Under the pieces are notes generated by a model that saw only the letters and a program-made list of their open reading frames with translations, made no database searches and had not been told where the DNA came from. 64,000 nucleotides of DNA. It comes from Tubulanus polymorphus. Taxonomy: Eukaryota; Nemertea; Palaeonemertea; Tubulaniformes; Tubulanidae. The position numbers were made by a program, and so were the translations under genes. The stretch covers positions 6,048,231 through 6,112,230 of the forward strand of contig NC_134033.1 of assembly GCF_964204645.1 (NCBI RefSeq), read 5' to 3'. Shown here piece by piece: positions 30,906 to 43,847 of this stretch (position 1 is its first letter; each line of letters begins with the position of its first letter).

Positions 30906-31599
30906 GATGCTTGTGACAGAAAACATTTTGCTAAAGATTGTGATAAGAGAGGAAATTCATAAAAAAGAAATAAATAGAAATCGGAAATGAAAAATGAATA
31001 ATTTATTAAAGATATTTATTAAGCAAATGAAATATCTATTACATCTGCATTAAACAAATTTGCTTTGCAAAACTACACAACAAACAAAATGGAAATAAAT
31101 CAAAAATAGGCCACTACTAGTCTGTAGTAGTTCGATCATCCACCTTCAACATAAATCATCAAGCTATCATTCCCTTCCACCCGATACGAAGAAGACACCG
31201 AAAATAATCTAAGATCCTGTGCAGTAAAGTAGATAACATAGAATAGACAGGGCCTGACAGGGGAGATGATTGGTTGGGTGACATTGGATGTAGGGGATCA
31301 GGTCAGTAGTTTAAGTTAAGTTAGTTAGGCCTAATTAGTTACCAATTCAATTCCATTCTTTATTGATCCTTATAACAACAATACATATCAGATTCCCAAA
31401 TTCAATAAAGTTACAAATTTCAAAACAAGAAAACACGATATACAAAATACAATGGAATAACCTAAACAAGTTATTTCAAATGCACATGTCAAAGGCAGTA
31501 GAATATGGGCTTTGACCTTGTTGGTGTGTTAAAAATGATAAGATTTATCGTAATCTACGATAAAAATACCACCGGGGTTGCCATCTTAATCATCCATGA

Positions 31600-31985
31600 T
31601 GCAACTGTTTTACCCGTGATCCAATGCGCGTCCGGCGTTTAACTATTATAAGCTTACTATACAGAAAGGCAGGAAACGCTCCTATCTCTAGTTAGAGGCA
31701 TCGCGAATTTTCAATAATCTATTTCGTTGCCAGTTAAAATCTTTAACGGAGCTAAAACAGCGTCAATGTTTCCAAAAAATCATCTACAATTGAAATTATG
31801 GGCACTCCTTATATATCAGGATTAAAATTGACACGGGAACGAACTTCAGCAATCGTCGGCAGTGTTCGGCTGTCCCCATATTTGCAGGTAGATTTAAGCG
31901 TTTCAGAGATAGGAAGCATTTCCTGCTTTTCTGTATAGTATAGTTAAACGAGAGACACGCATTGCATCATGGGTAAATTGATTGC
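31600..31985. mobile_element. MITE with about 85-bp imperfect inverted arms
   Basis: 31600-31685 and 31900-31985 are inverse copies sharing GTTTAACTAT, CTATACAGAAA, GCAGGAAA and CCTATCTCT in order. The spacer of about 215 bp is AT-rich and non-coding. The superfamily is not clear. Confidence 0.6.
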
Positions 31986-31989
31986 TAAA

Positions 31990-32090
31990 CATGGCGGATT
32001 ATCGAAGTAGGAATAACATACCGCTGGTGAAATATTGAATAGACCTATTTATCCGCAATCAAAGCCCATACAAGTGCCTTCAACCCAGAC
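31990..32090 (+). repeat. Dispersed repeat, copy 1 (second copy inverted at 44690-44790)
   Basis: ATGGCGGATTATCGAAGTAG and the following 80 bases recur on the minus strand ending at 44778. The copy at 44587-44778 has a 63-codon frame; this one stops after 15 codons. It is a short fragment of an unidentified repeat, perhaps once coding. Confidence 0.55.
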
Positions 32091-32257
32091 TCAAGAGGAT
32101 ATCGAGTGGCAGCAAAACTGACCGCGCTTTGCTACACGATATGCTCCAAAGTAACCTCTAATCATTGGTGTTAAGCTTTTTATAATCGGATGGGCTTGCG
32201 TGAAAATATCCGATCGTGAAACTAAACGACAGACAGTAGTCAGTTGTAGGCCCTTAA

Positions 32258-32831
32258 TCCTTTCGCTACGTGTGACGTTTTGGAAACGTCATATGAGTGA
32301 CACTTGCTGTGCGTATGACGTTGTAGAAACGTCATGCACCTATTGATTTATAACTCGAACGCGTACACAGCAAACAGTATGGAAACGCATGTAAGACAAG
32401 ATAGTTAGCTTTCTAAACAACAGATGGCGAAAATGCGTCAGTAGTTGGTGCTGTCAGCCTGTTGAGCACATGGTAATTTGCGCGGGATTGAGATGGCTCC
32501 CCACTTACGTACCTCTACCAGCGGAAAAGGATATCCCATATCAATTGAATTTCTTTCATCCACACCGTAGCATCAATCACCAAAGACTGAGATAGGCACT
32601 TGGGTGAAAAACTGAAAAAAAAAATTTCTAACCCATCCTGACCCCCCCCCCAACACGCCCCCCCCTACAGAAAAGGCTGTTGGTATGATTTTTTACTGAT
32701 TTTCACTAAATAACATAATAATCTTCGATAAAAACGCGAAAAATCGGGGTTAAAAACAATTTGAAAAAAATCGAATTTTTCGGAAAATACCTTACGTAGG
32801 GGGCGGTGCAAGCGTGTACGCAGCGAAAGGG
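32258..32831. mobile_element. piggyBac-type MITE with TTAA target duplication
   Basis: The left end is TCCTTTCGCTACGTG preceded by TTAA (32254-32257). The right end is CGTACGC to CGAAAGGG on the plus strand (complement CCCTTTCGCTGCGTACACG) followed by TTAA (32832-32835). TTAA duplications with CCCTTT-type ends are the piggyBac signature. The interior has two C runs (near 32643 and 32657) and CGTCAT hairpin repeats, without a transposase. Confidence 0.75.
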
Positions 32832-32982
32832 TTAAGAAGCCTCTACTACTACTTAGTTTGTAATTTATTAGCGGACCTTGTAAATTTTCTCCTTTGAAAC
32901 TCTTCATATCCAAGAATAACTGATCTGCAGGGACATTTGCATAAAAGTAGCCAAGACTATTCGAATTTCAATATTTTTTCAG

Positions 32983-35900
32983 GCTTTGATCTACGATCTT
33001 CATGGACGTGCGCGCATTGAAGAGGGTCCCAAACGGGTAAGTATTTGCTAGTTAGTGCAAAAATACACTCGTAAGGCCTACAGTGAAAAATGAATTTGAA
33101 CTGGATTTTTAGGCTCCTAATCCCTAAAGTTATCAAATAAGAGATTGATCCAGCTGAAAATTGATTAACTTAAGCTGGGGGCACACGAGCGTTATTATTC
33201 GCCTGATCCTGGCGAATTTGTAAATTGGCCGTGTGCCTGTTCAGGGCGCCGGGCGATTAAACAATAAGACGCTTCAAGGTAATGTCTTGGTATTTGGTTT
33301 ATACATGTGTCTACCCTAGACACATCTTCAGCCCAAAAACTGGCCCTCTCAGATTCAAGATGGCCGACTGGCAGCCATTGTTGTTCGGCAAAATCAACAC
33401 TTTTTACACTTTTTGAGGGAAATTTTGAAGACGCTTAAATCAATTACCTTGATCTTTCATATATATTTGAATCCCCCCAGGGCCCATCACCATAAGAAAA
33501 ATTGGGTCGATTGGGCTCAAGATGGCCGTCCTATGACCTTTTTAGTGCCCAAAAATGTCAATTTTGGCCCAAATTCTGAGTCCTGTAGCTTTCTACTGGT
33601 TTGTCATTTCTCATTGCAATTTTTGATGCATATTCCTTGGAAAGGGTTGTTTTATACCTGAGCCAGGTATTTTTGATCGGCCATTTGTGACGCAATTGGC
33701 GGCCATCTTGGTATCATCAGTACTCATTGGAAGGTGGGAAAAAGTTTTTCCACATTATATTGATACCTAAGCATATTTTGTTACCATAATTAATTGCAAA
33801 GTTGTTGCTCATGACATCATCTATGATTGTGGTGAGTTTCAAGGACATTAGTTATTCTATATGGTCACCAGGGGGCGTTGAATAGTAGAATAACTTAGTA
33901 TTTCCTTATTAGATTGGTACCTAGGCATATTTTGTTATCATGATCAATTGCAAAGTTGTAGTTTATGACATGTTCTATGATTATGGTGAGTTTTAAGGTC
34001 ATTGGGTTTTGAATATGGTCACCAGGGGGCGTTGAATAGTAGAATACTTAGTATTTCCATATTAAATTGGTAACGAGACATATTTTGTTATCACAATCAA
34101 TTACAAAATCATAGCTGCTGACATGTTCTATGATTGTGGTGAGGTTCAAGGTCATTGGTTTTTGTTTATGGTCACCAGGTGGCGTTGAACATTGAAATTG
34201 TTAGATTGTTGAGCATTGGAAACCACTTCCCAAGTGGGCATGGTGTCCCTGGACCCCTAGTTACACATTTAGAACTTTTTGAGGGAAATTTTAAAGACGC
34301 TTTGATCAATTACCTTGATCTTTCAAATATATTTGAAACCCCCAAGGGCCCATAAGCATAAGAAAAATTGGGTCGATCGGACTCAAGATGGCCATCCTAT
34401 GACCTTTATTGTGCCCAAAAATGTCAATTTTGGCCCGAATTCTGAGTCCTATACCTATGCATATTTTGCAACCACAATCAATTGCAAAGTTGTAGCTCAT
34501 GGCATCGTCTATAATTGTGGTGAGTTAGTTGTTCTATATGGTCACCAGGGGGCGTTGAATATTAGAATAACTTGGTATTTTCTTATTATATTGGTACCTA
34601 GGCATATTTTATTACCATGATCAATTGCAAAGTTGTAGCTCATGACATGTTCTATGATGAGTTTCAAGGTCATTGGGTTTTGCATATGGTCACCAGAGGG
34701 CGTTGAGTAGTAGAATAACTTAGTATTTCCATATTAAATTGGGAAGGTGACTTATTTTGTTATCACAATAAATTACAAAATCATAGCTGCTGACATGTTC
34801 TATGATTGAAGTGAGTTTCAAGGTCATTGGTTTTATATTTAAATTGTTAGATTGTTGAGCATTTGAAACCACTTCCCAAGTGGGCATGGCATCCCTGGAC
34901 CCCTAGTTTAACTCTCCCACGCTAAACGGCAGTCGCTGACCGAATTCCGGTTTGATCACTACATGTGCCCGCCCCTCACTCGTACTGGGCGTATAAATTT
35001 GCTGGCGAATTTAATTGATGCTATCCAACGAAAAAACACGCTTGTGTGCGCCTAGCTTCATCAGAAAAGATTATTTCAATTTAACTTAAATGTAGTAGAA
35101 GAAATTAAATTGCTCTTAATGGGTAACCACCAGCGACACCTGGTGGGGCCTCACAGAATCCTCACTTGCAAGAGTGCCTTATTGAAATGTGGCAGGAATT
35201 TAAGTGCAGGGCCTCACAGAATCCTCACTTGCAAGACTGCCTTATTGAATCGGGCAGGAATTTAAGTGCAGGAACTATATAACCACTAGGGACACCTTGT
35301 GGATACAATCTGGAATCCTTACTTGCCACAGTTAGGATTGCCAGTAGGCTACAAGCCCCGATCGACGGATTTTTTAAAAACTCTGCCTCTCATCTCTTTT
35401 TCATAGTTATTTCTATTTCGCGAGAAGTTTACGGAACTTTCTCGACTGTCGGCGAATCAAAACGAGTTTCTGAAAGTGAAATATATTGATGGAAAAGTTG
35501 ATCACATTCCCGGGTAAGTGACGTCATCTTTAGGGTCAAGTTTAATGCGGTGGTTTGCAGATGATACATTCCTACCGAGTTGAGATCCACTGAAACACTG
35601 TCGCCATCTATAGGTAAAGTTTAATCTGTGGCTCTCACATGTGTCAAGAGTAATGAGCCAGTGTCTCCATCCATAGGTTAACGTTTTAAATAGGCTAATC
35701 TAATGGGTATCAGCTGTGCCAAGCTTTTTTGCGAAGCAAATCTGTTTCAAGGGAAAGAGCACTTTTTCGCTGCGAAAAGGGGCACTTGGATTGAAAATCG
35801 ATTGAAAAGCCGATTGAAAACGTACAGATTTGAAATATGATTTTTTCGATAATCTCTTACAACGTCTCATTTATGATTTAAATGCCTTGAATTTGTATTT

Positions 35901-38900
35901 ATCTCCGATATCCTACAATAACATATTTACAAGTACATGTAATTCTGAACCATTGTACGGTATGATTATTTAACAATATCAGTTTCGTTTGACCCTTTAC
36001 AGTTTACCCTTTTCCCAAAATTTACAAGTTATCATTGGACTTCATCACACAGTGAAATGATTATCATTAATTCAGGTTTAAAAAACGACATGAATTATCA
36101 GTATCATGACCTGAATTTTTTTACACACACGGGTCTGATATCAAATTTAATCTAGAGTGACTGCTACATGGACACACAGCTGCCATCTCAGGGGGGCAGA
36201 ACCGCGGCCGGACCAAAACTTTGCTCATCATGTTTTGCATTTTGATGTTATGTGTATTAATGTCTATAATCATAATTTTAAAAACTATTATCATCCTGCC
36301 GTGAATTTTGTCCTGATGTTAGGGGATTTATTTCAAATCTCTCATGCCAGAATGTTGTTAGAATGCATCTTCTGGCTGATTCTAAACATTTCAAAAGCTT
36401 TTTCAAAAAGAGGACCCGGATCCCCACCATTGCTTGGCGCCTTGGACGATCGCAAATACCTCCACACTGGCAGAAAGTTTAAGGTTTAGGGTAAGGCCTA
36501 AAGTTTAATTAAGTAGTTCTGCTACATAGTTGATAAAAACAGTATTGCCATCTATAGGGTAAGGATCACGCGACGGGTGGAAACAAACGTTTGACACTCA
36601 AGGGTTACTCATTCTTTTCAGGCCGTGCTCGATGTTTCGTGATCCCAGCAAGCACACGTCCATCGATAAAATGCAAGGTATTCCGCTAGACGCGAATGAA
36701 CTGCTCGTCGTCTATTCGAAAAATGAAAAGACTAAAGAAGTGATGCGCTATCTAAAAGATGGACCGACCATCTACATACCTAAAGCAAATGAATGGTAGG
36801 TACTGCAAGTAATTGCCCATTGATTATATGATTGTGGTGAGTTTCAAGGCAAATCTGAATCTGTGTATGATCCCTAGGGGGCGCTGAATAGCAGAATAAC
36901 ATGGCGTTTCCATATATTGCTATCTTAAAGGCAATCCCTGTAAGCACAATCAATTCATCAAGGTCATCGATTAGTGTTAGGTCGGGAAAATATAGAATAT
37001 CCTGTGTTAGATGAATATGTATGAAAGCTCACAATAATTTCAGCTAATGGTGGGAAAGTTCTCGAATAAATGAGTGTAGGCTATATATGTGTAGGTTAAA
37101 TATTTCAAGCAATTTGTGGCTATAGACATCAGATGTTCCAACGCTATGACTGATGATGGCTATTAGTCTGTAGCCGAAACATTGCTTGAAATATGAAGTG
37201 ATTTATTCAAGAATTTTCAAGTCCTTCGCTTATGTTATTGTGGCACTTCTTAGGTGTTGATTACTGCATCTGATGGGCCCGCTTTCATAGACTGGGTATC
37301 AAAGTTATCCCTAGGGTTAAATCCTCAATCTGGGTGACAACTACCATAGTGATAATGAGAAACCATGGATATAACTGACAAATTTCAAAATGTTCACAGG
37401 GACTATTTTGCTTCCACAACTATGAAACCCTGCCCAGGGGTGTTAACTTTTGTCATTGCCAGATTGTCGAGCAATTTACCGATAGGGCATGGTGTTCCTG
37501 GACCTGCAGTTTTATTTGCTTGTTTTTTAGGCTTCACACGTTTAATTGGCACGGTACAAACCCAGATAATAAAACACAGAAAATTCCTGGTCTACTGAAG
37601 TTTAATAAACTTCAAGTAATTCCAGACCAATTCTATTATAATGTAAGTAAATTTGAGTTGGAAAATAATTACAGTCAGCCCCCGATATACCGGCCATATG
37701 GCTGCAGAACGATCTTGGTGGTACACAGAGTATGGCTGTATATCGAGGGTGTTTTACTATGTATCTTTATTGAGATGTACATTGAGAAAACCTGGAAACC
37801 TGGCGGTAGGCGGGGTGACATAAAATGGAAGGGCAGTATATCGGGGGTTTACTGTAGTATGAAACTGCAATAATCACTCCTTACTTCACCACATTATCAA
37901 CCCTAGTTTTCATTTTTAAATTCATATAGCTTTAGTCAAATATGTGCATCTAAACAGGACTTTTTGGACCATAAAGATTTGGCTAACGGTCATTTGCGAG
38001 TTGAACAGTTATCTCTAAATTGAACACTCTTAGTTGAACAGTTCTCTCTTGAGTTCAACCGTTCTCTGTTGAAGAGGGTGACCACAATTCTGCGTAACAC
38101 GGAAAAACACAGACGAATGAGATCAGAATATTCGCTGGGCTAGCTTACTTCTCTGGTCTTACCTACTGCCATTCATCAGGATACATGGAAAGCATCGCTT
38201 TTACCGAAAAAAACACAGCGAATTCACAAGTGGATGGATTGTGGTCACCTGTTGTTCAATAGTTAAACAAGTATCTCTCTCAGAAGTTCAACTTTCTGCA
38301 GTAGTTTCTAATAAAGTCGCTGATGATGTGTCATCATACAGGTTGATGAAGTACGCACCGCAGACGACGCGTTGATGAGAATCAAACTGATGATATTTTA
38401 CGAGCTGAAAGACATCCCTCGAATGGTAACGATTTTCGCAGATTAAGTCCAGAAAAATGTCGATAATTTCTGTTCTCTTTTATCAATCTTCTGAAGAATA
38501 CCTCGTTTCTGCGTTTTCTTTTCAGTTGGCTAATACGCAAGATCCGATTGCAGATTTCATCAAGTACGTTGAGAAATTGTTTCTATTTCGAGTTACCGGT
38601 TGTTGCAATAATGCATAGTCCAGATTGACTAGTCGAGTTAACTATTGATCTTTTTGGGGCACACCTCCATCATTTGGTGCAGTCTTTAGACTCAAGAGTG
38701 TCCTCTCAATGAATTAGACTTGGTCCATGCTCTATATGGTGATTATGTACACCGTTTAATATTTATTGAGACATAAAATTCATTCATTCAAAATAGAAGA
38801 AATGAAATTTTTTGAATTGGATGTAGGGTTCACAACTTTGTGCGGTAACTTTGTACAGTAAAAATTCATATGCATTTCATATTTTTATATATGTGTGATT

Positions 38901-41900
38901 GTTTCTAATTTTTCAGTTGCGTCTCTGCCGACGTGATAGCGTTCGCTTCGAAATACACGTAAGTTTAATGAATCGGGGCATAATCGCTTTGAAAAATATT
39001 TGCAGTTGATTTTTAGGGCAGAGATTCCCAGCGTATTGGCTGTCATTTGATTGTCTCTGGCTTTAGAAACTTAAGGGGATCATTTATTTATTACGTACAC
39101 ATTAGGGGAGGGAGTAGGGGTAAGTGCCATTGCGTACTGTAATGCTTAATGTATATATATGGCCGATTTTGCGTACAGAGGGGGAGGGGGTTGGAAAAAT
39201 TTTATGCGTATGTAATAAATGAATGATCTCAATGCAGAAGTTTTACCCTTCACTCTTAGATAATTGTACAGACCCTGTACCAGATTGTGTTAGCTCATTT
39301 CTGACGATACATGTATGTGGTGATGCCTATATTCGAAATTTCCGAGATTTTGGTCGCTATTGGTAGTGAACAGATTGTTAACTCTTTCAGTGCTGACTAA
39401 TTGATACCGAAATGAAAAGTGCTAGAGATATATGAAAATTTTTGAAATTCCGTCCGTGTGTGTTGTATAACAGGCACATCACAGTGCATCTGCACTGCTG
39501 CGCGGTGTATTGTTAGTTACCCCGTACTAATATTTCAACATTTTCACCGGTGCTGTCATCATAGAGATAGTTTGAAAACTAATTACATCAATAGAGTGTA
39601 ATAGCAAAGTCCATCGCCAATTTATACACTGCAATGCGGTGTAGAAGCTCAAAAACCGTGGTGTATTTGACTGGTTACAAATGAACAGTGCCCATTATTA
39701 CGCGTAACAGTGAACCTCGCCTTACTCGAACAAATGGAGACCGTGGCAAAATCAGTCCAACGCAAAGAAAGTTCGAGTTTAGGATATAGGGAAATACGTA
39801 AGAAAGTCATAAAAATGATTTCGTTTTTGTCCAAGTTAGTTAAAAAGTTAGCGATGTCCAAGTACGGCAAGGTTTACTGTCCTACCCTAGGAAACATTTC
39901 AGACTTAAGTTTTTCATTCCTAGAACGTTCTCCTACGTCAAATGCCAACTTTTGAACTGGGTCCCGTACATGCATCATATCTTTTGATTAATTTAGAAAA
40001 AAAAGGATTTATAGAAATTGTTCATTTTTTTCAATCGACAGGTACATGGAATTCATCGATAAGTCGTCGGATTTGAACAATCTGTCGAACTATTCGAATT
40101 TGCTCGAGTGTTGCAAGCGAATCGGCTACGAGATTACGAAGGTCGTTTTCCGAGGTTATTTCGCTAGTAAGATGCTACAGGACATGCATGACAACGCGAT
40201 GAAAGAACGAACTAAACTCAAAATAATGGTCAGTATGGTCAAAAATGCAATTGCACTGATTGAAGTTGTCATAGGATATAAGTTGTCAAATTTATTAGCT
40301 ACAATTGTTTTCAGTTTAACCCACAAAACTGTGGAACTGAATTCAGGGTCAAATATAAAAGCTACACAACTGTAGAACTGGGATCGGAGTCAAATTAAAC
40401 CCACCCAACTGCGGAACTGAATTCACAGTCAAAATAAACCCGCGTTAACTGTGGAACTTGATTTAGGGTCAAATAAAACCCACACAACTGTGGAATTGGA
40501 TCCGGAGTCTAATCCTCTTATGTTGGTATTCGGTTAATTATTATGTTGTAGAGTGAAACAGTTGAACAGGAAGAGCATTTGACCGATATGAAATTAAAAA
40601 ATGAAACGGAAAGAGCAGAACAAGGTACATTTAGGACACTAAGCACTCTAGTTCAGTCGATAGCATCATAGTCAATTTCTATCACATGTACACTGTTCAA
40701 CCATACCGGTATATATCTTTCAGAACGTGCCATGGAAATTGATAAATTGACACATACACAAAAACTTGAGAAGTAAGTGAAGTACTTAGAGTATATTGTC
40801 GATATCAGGGTTTGAAAGATTTCCCCCTAATCTTTGGATTCATCCAGACATCAGTCAACCTACTGCCTGGATCCGTCCCTCAGTCATTCAATACATTATT
40901 CACCATTTGTCTTAAGTTTTAGTCATTTACACTTTACATATGTTCAGAACTTTCACACTTTAGAAAACTGATCGTTCACACATCACATGAATTCAAAACT
41001 TCGCCTGAGGCATTTCAAACAGAAAATGAACTACAAACACCAGACATAAGAAATTTTATCAGCACACATCCAAAAACTGATCACCACATGCCACTCACTC
41101 TTACAATAGTGATTGTGGAGAGTGGTTCGAGGTTGGAAGGACATGAGTGATGAAGTATAGTGTATCCCTCAACTTGAAACTTGTTTTTCGGATGTCGTAA
41201 TTTCAGGGATAAACATGAACATCATTTGCAGCTGGAAATGAAACGTCACTTGAACACGATTAAGGTCGTCGAACAAAAACGCCTGAATACAATTGAGGTA
41301 AATACGGTAAACCTAGTGGGGACCATGAAGTTAATATAGGCCTGTGTTATATTATTTTGAAAAATGGATGGAGTAATCGCGAAATTGATCGATTGAAAAT
41401 GAATTTTATGGTAGTTTGTGTCTTGCTGTGGCAGTTTAAGTTGATATCGATTCGATGTCAAATACGGAGTAAGAGTTTTTGAAATCCGATAAACTCTGTC
41501 CCTTACTGCCTGGAAATTCTACCCAAACGTTTTTAAATGCTGCTTAAGAGCCAGTAGCTAAGAGAAATACAGGAGTCACTGTCTCTTACTATGATTAAGT
41601 TCTTTTACGCCAAGTTGGTGTCGACAATAACTGATTTTTGAGAAATACTGTTGACTCCCTCCGGGTCTTTACTTCAAAGTCCCGGTCAAATGCTGAAAAT
41701 TAGTTTGCCAAACAATAGTCGACCCTAACGTTTTGAGTTCGGATCTAGTTATTGTAGTACTTATTTCGAACGGGATTCGCGCTTTGAAAATAATTCAAAT
41801 TGATATTCCGTTTTTCGTGCGATTTCTTTGCAGGCGAAAAGAAAAGAGAACGAACAGAAAATCGACGAATTGCGTAAATTGAAAGAAGTCGGCGTCGATT

Positions 41901-41998
41901 TGAACGAATATTTGTTGAATTTGAAGAAACGTCCCGATAAAATAACGCGAATCGTCGCGAATCCGAATGCAGGGAATATTCACTTTCATCATTCGTGA
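32983..41998 (+). CDS. Conserved coiled-coil protein with possible SPFH/vault-shoulder-like domain (5' end not found)
   Basis: Twelve in-phase exons: 32983-33036, 35407-35513, 36622-36795, 37531-37642, 38342-38425, 38526-38563, 38917-38958, 40042-40228, 40552-40624, 40724-40772, 41207-41297, 41834-41998 (stop). All have AG/GT borders, for about 391 residues. Landmarks are LHGRARIEEGPKR, YIDGKVDHIPGPC, GPTIYIPKANEWLHTFNWHG, DALMRIKLMIFYELKDI, DPIADFINCVSADVIAFASKY and RIGYEITKVVFRGYFAS. A 120-residue charged coiled coil and a short tail (NIHFHHS) follow. The middle resembles the SPFH-like shoulder of vault proteins, which would suggest a large assembly or membrane scaffold. I do not know the gene's name. 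No initiator exon was recognised upstream, so exon 1 is missing here. Confidence 0.65.
33270..34915 (+). repeat. Dispersed repeat family with internal about 150-bp units, copy 1
   Basis: It starts AAGACGCTTCAAGGTAATGT and ends TGGACCCCTAGTT. The core unit has GCAAAGTTGTAGCTCATGAC, CTATGATTGTGGTGAGTTTC, ATGGTCACCAGGGGGCG and TTGAATAGTAGAATAACTTA and is repeated about five times. A second partial copy restarts at 34260. Another copy is at 52735-53700. It lies in the first large intron of the coiled-coil gene. A short relative is at 36820-36905 and an end fragment at 37446-37513. Confidence 0.85.
35100..35340. repeat. 71-bp tandem duplication with CTCACTTGCAAG units
   Basis: GGCCTCACAGAATCCTCACT through GGAATTTAAGTGCAG occurs twice (about 35149-35219 and 35217-35272), followed by a diverged third part. 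The reverse complement (CAAGTGAGGAT...CACCAGGTGTCGC) matches the array at 48660-48890. Confidence 0.65.
36157..36530. other. Intronic, no gene recognised
   Basis: A 110-codon open frame exists but has no family character, no splice fit with the coiled-coil gene and lies within its second large intron. I treat it as chance. Confidence 0.4.
37672..37854. mobile_element. Tigger/pogo-type MITE, TA target site
   Basis: Ends CAGTCAGCCCCCGATATACC and GTATATCGGGGGTTTACTG are inverted, flanked by TA on both sides. The CAGT...CCCCGATATA end is typical of Tc1/mariner-Tigger derivatives. 183 bp, no coding. It sits in an intron one base group after the donor of exon 37531-37642. Confidence 0.75.
39078..39228. 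mobile_element. Short MITE with about 22-bp inverted ends
   Basis: GATCATTTATTTATTACGTAC at the left matches the complement of GCGTATGTAATAAATGAATGATC at the right with two changes. The interior is G-rich (GGGAGGGGGT). It has 151 bp and no coding. It is intronic. Confidence 0.6.
40325..40520. repeat. Minisatellite, about 48-bp unit, copy cluster 1
   Basis: About four units of AAACCCACACAACTGTGG, AACTG.ATTC.GAGTCAAAT. It is intronic, directly before the acceptor of exon 40552-40624. The same unit forms a longer array at 46445-46960 in intron 1 of the HLTF-type gene. Confidence 0.8.
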
Positions 41999-42330
41999 AC
42001 ATTTTTCGCGAAATTTCTCCATGAAATATATTATGTATCTAATCATGACGAGTCTGGTTCCACCGCCCAGACTGGTGTCGACTTGTAGCTTGGACACTGC
42101 ACCTCCGTCATACCCGCAGACATTCTTCTAATTTTTGTATGCACATGAGTTCAGTACTTCACTTGAGACATTTTCAATTCATGATGAACTACAAACACCA
42201 GATATTAGACATTTTATCAGCAAACTTTCAAAAACTGCCCATCCACTCTTCATACATGCTTAGCACTTCGCCCGAGACATTTTTTTAATTGAAAATGAAC
42301 AAAATGAACCAAACATTAGACATTTGATCA
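40977..42330. repeat. Three scattered copies of a roughly 100-bp repeat
   Basis: TTCGCCTGAGGCATTTCAAA...GAACTACAAACACCAGACAT...TTTTATCAGCA recurs near 40990-41095, 42140-42240 and, more diverged, 42255-42330. The first is intronic, the others lie in the 3' region of the coiled-coil gene. Confidence 0.6.
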
Positions 42331-42668
42331 GTGGTCTTCCGCAATTCTCCAAACAATGCAAGGAACATGTAGGGAATGTCTGAAGGTATAAGTTTCCAGA
42401 CTGCATGTTTTTATTGATATCAGGTACTTTTAATATCCTATACTAGTATGATGTTATAATGTAAAATGGTTTTAATCAAAATGGGTTGTAAAAAATATGT
42501 TTAGAAAAATCTTGTAAGAAAATTGTGCAATAATATTTCAAATTTATGGTAATGCGTGTACATTTTATTTTTACACATCCTAATTTTCATAGTGTAATTG
42601 TTGAATCATGTGATGTAAAACATCGTTAAAAATTGTTGATTATATGAGCTATTCTTGAATCCAGTGGA

Positions 42669-42674
42669 AATAAA
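42669..42674 (+). terminator. Candidate polyadenylation signal of the coiled-coil gene
   Basis: AATAAA followed by GT-rich sequence (TTTGTATTGTTC), 670 bp after the stop codon at 41996-41998. It is the best match in the 3' flank. Confidence 0.45.
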
Positions 42675-42719
42675 AGTATACAGTCATTTGTATTGTTCAA
42701 CTGGGCATTGTTTTGTTTT

Positions 42720-43840
42720 GGCGACAGGCCCTCAATAATATTAATTATGATTTTGTTTGAAAATTATGTTTTTAAACACTTGCTCAAATATTAAGGCTGA
42801 CCACCCATCTCTTCCGATTTTTTTTTGTGGCCGATTTTTTACAGTACCGGTACCGGTATTTTAGCTTCAGCAGCCCTACATTGGGAGAGGTTTCCAAGAC
42901 TTCCAATATTCGGCCACCCTCTGATTGGTGACATCGAATTTTATTTAAATATTTTTTGATATTGTGAAAGATATATTTTTTTTTAATATGAAATAGTTTC
43001 CCTCCCCATGTACCCTATGAAATTTTGGACGTGGACCGTAAACAATGTACTATACTGTATGCCTGCCTATCTTTTGGCCTTAGGCTATCTGACTACAAAA
43101 TAATTATTTGAGAAAGATAAAATATAATATAAAGCTTAAGCTTATACAACTTTGAAGTCACAAATTGAAAAAGATTTTTTATAAACAATGTGTTTCTGCT
43201 CCAAACTGGCCGCAAGGTAAACACAGCCTATTTCGTGTTAGTGTTCCTCTTCTCCAAGAAAAGGTTGGAGATGGATTTTAGGACACACAGCGGAATATTT
43301 TATTAAGGGCACACCAACAAAGCAAGCGGGGAGGGGCATTGGTAGTTAATGGATCCTTGACACAATATCCTACGATTTTCACTGCTTTTGATCGTTCCCG
43401 ATAACGTTTACGGAAGATCTACAGCTGGTCCGATACTGTTCCCGAAACCATTAACCGTGAAATAGGGATACGGGTGGTGTGTGGAGCTACTCGCGGGAAT
43501 CTGGCGCGCGCTGTTGCAGCTCCGCAGAGTTCCAGATGATAAATGCTGAAGAGGATTGAAGAAAAAAGTGACTATTTCTGATTAAACTCTCTCCACTGGG
43601 CTTACAGGATAAAGGGTCAGTTACAGGGTCAGTTACAGATTCTAACAGCAGCAGCAGCAGTTTGATAAGTGATCCGTAGAATATTGCCCAGCGTCAGCGC
43701 GAGCGAGTTTGTTGAGATGATAGTGCCACACACAGTCTGTGTGACACAGCAGTATCAACATCATCGTGCCACTAAATTTGCTTTCACATCAATTTGCTAG
43801 TGCCTTTCGTGGATTTTTTGGCAAAATTTGCCCTTTTTCG
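42720..43840. other. No gene recognised
   Basis: Intergenic. It contains a short CAG repeat near 43642-43658. The GC-richer part around 43430-43530 might be regulatory, but no motif is clear. Confidence 0.35.
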
Positions 43841-43847
43841 GTTACGA

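Noticed and set aside
36157-36489. 110-codon open frame as a gene
   Set aside because: No recognisable domain, no splice context, located within an intron of the coiled-coil gene.
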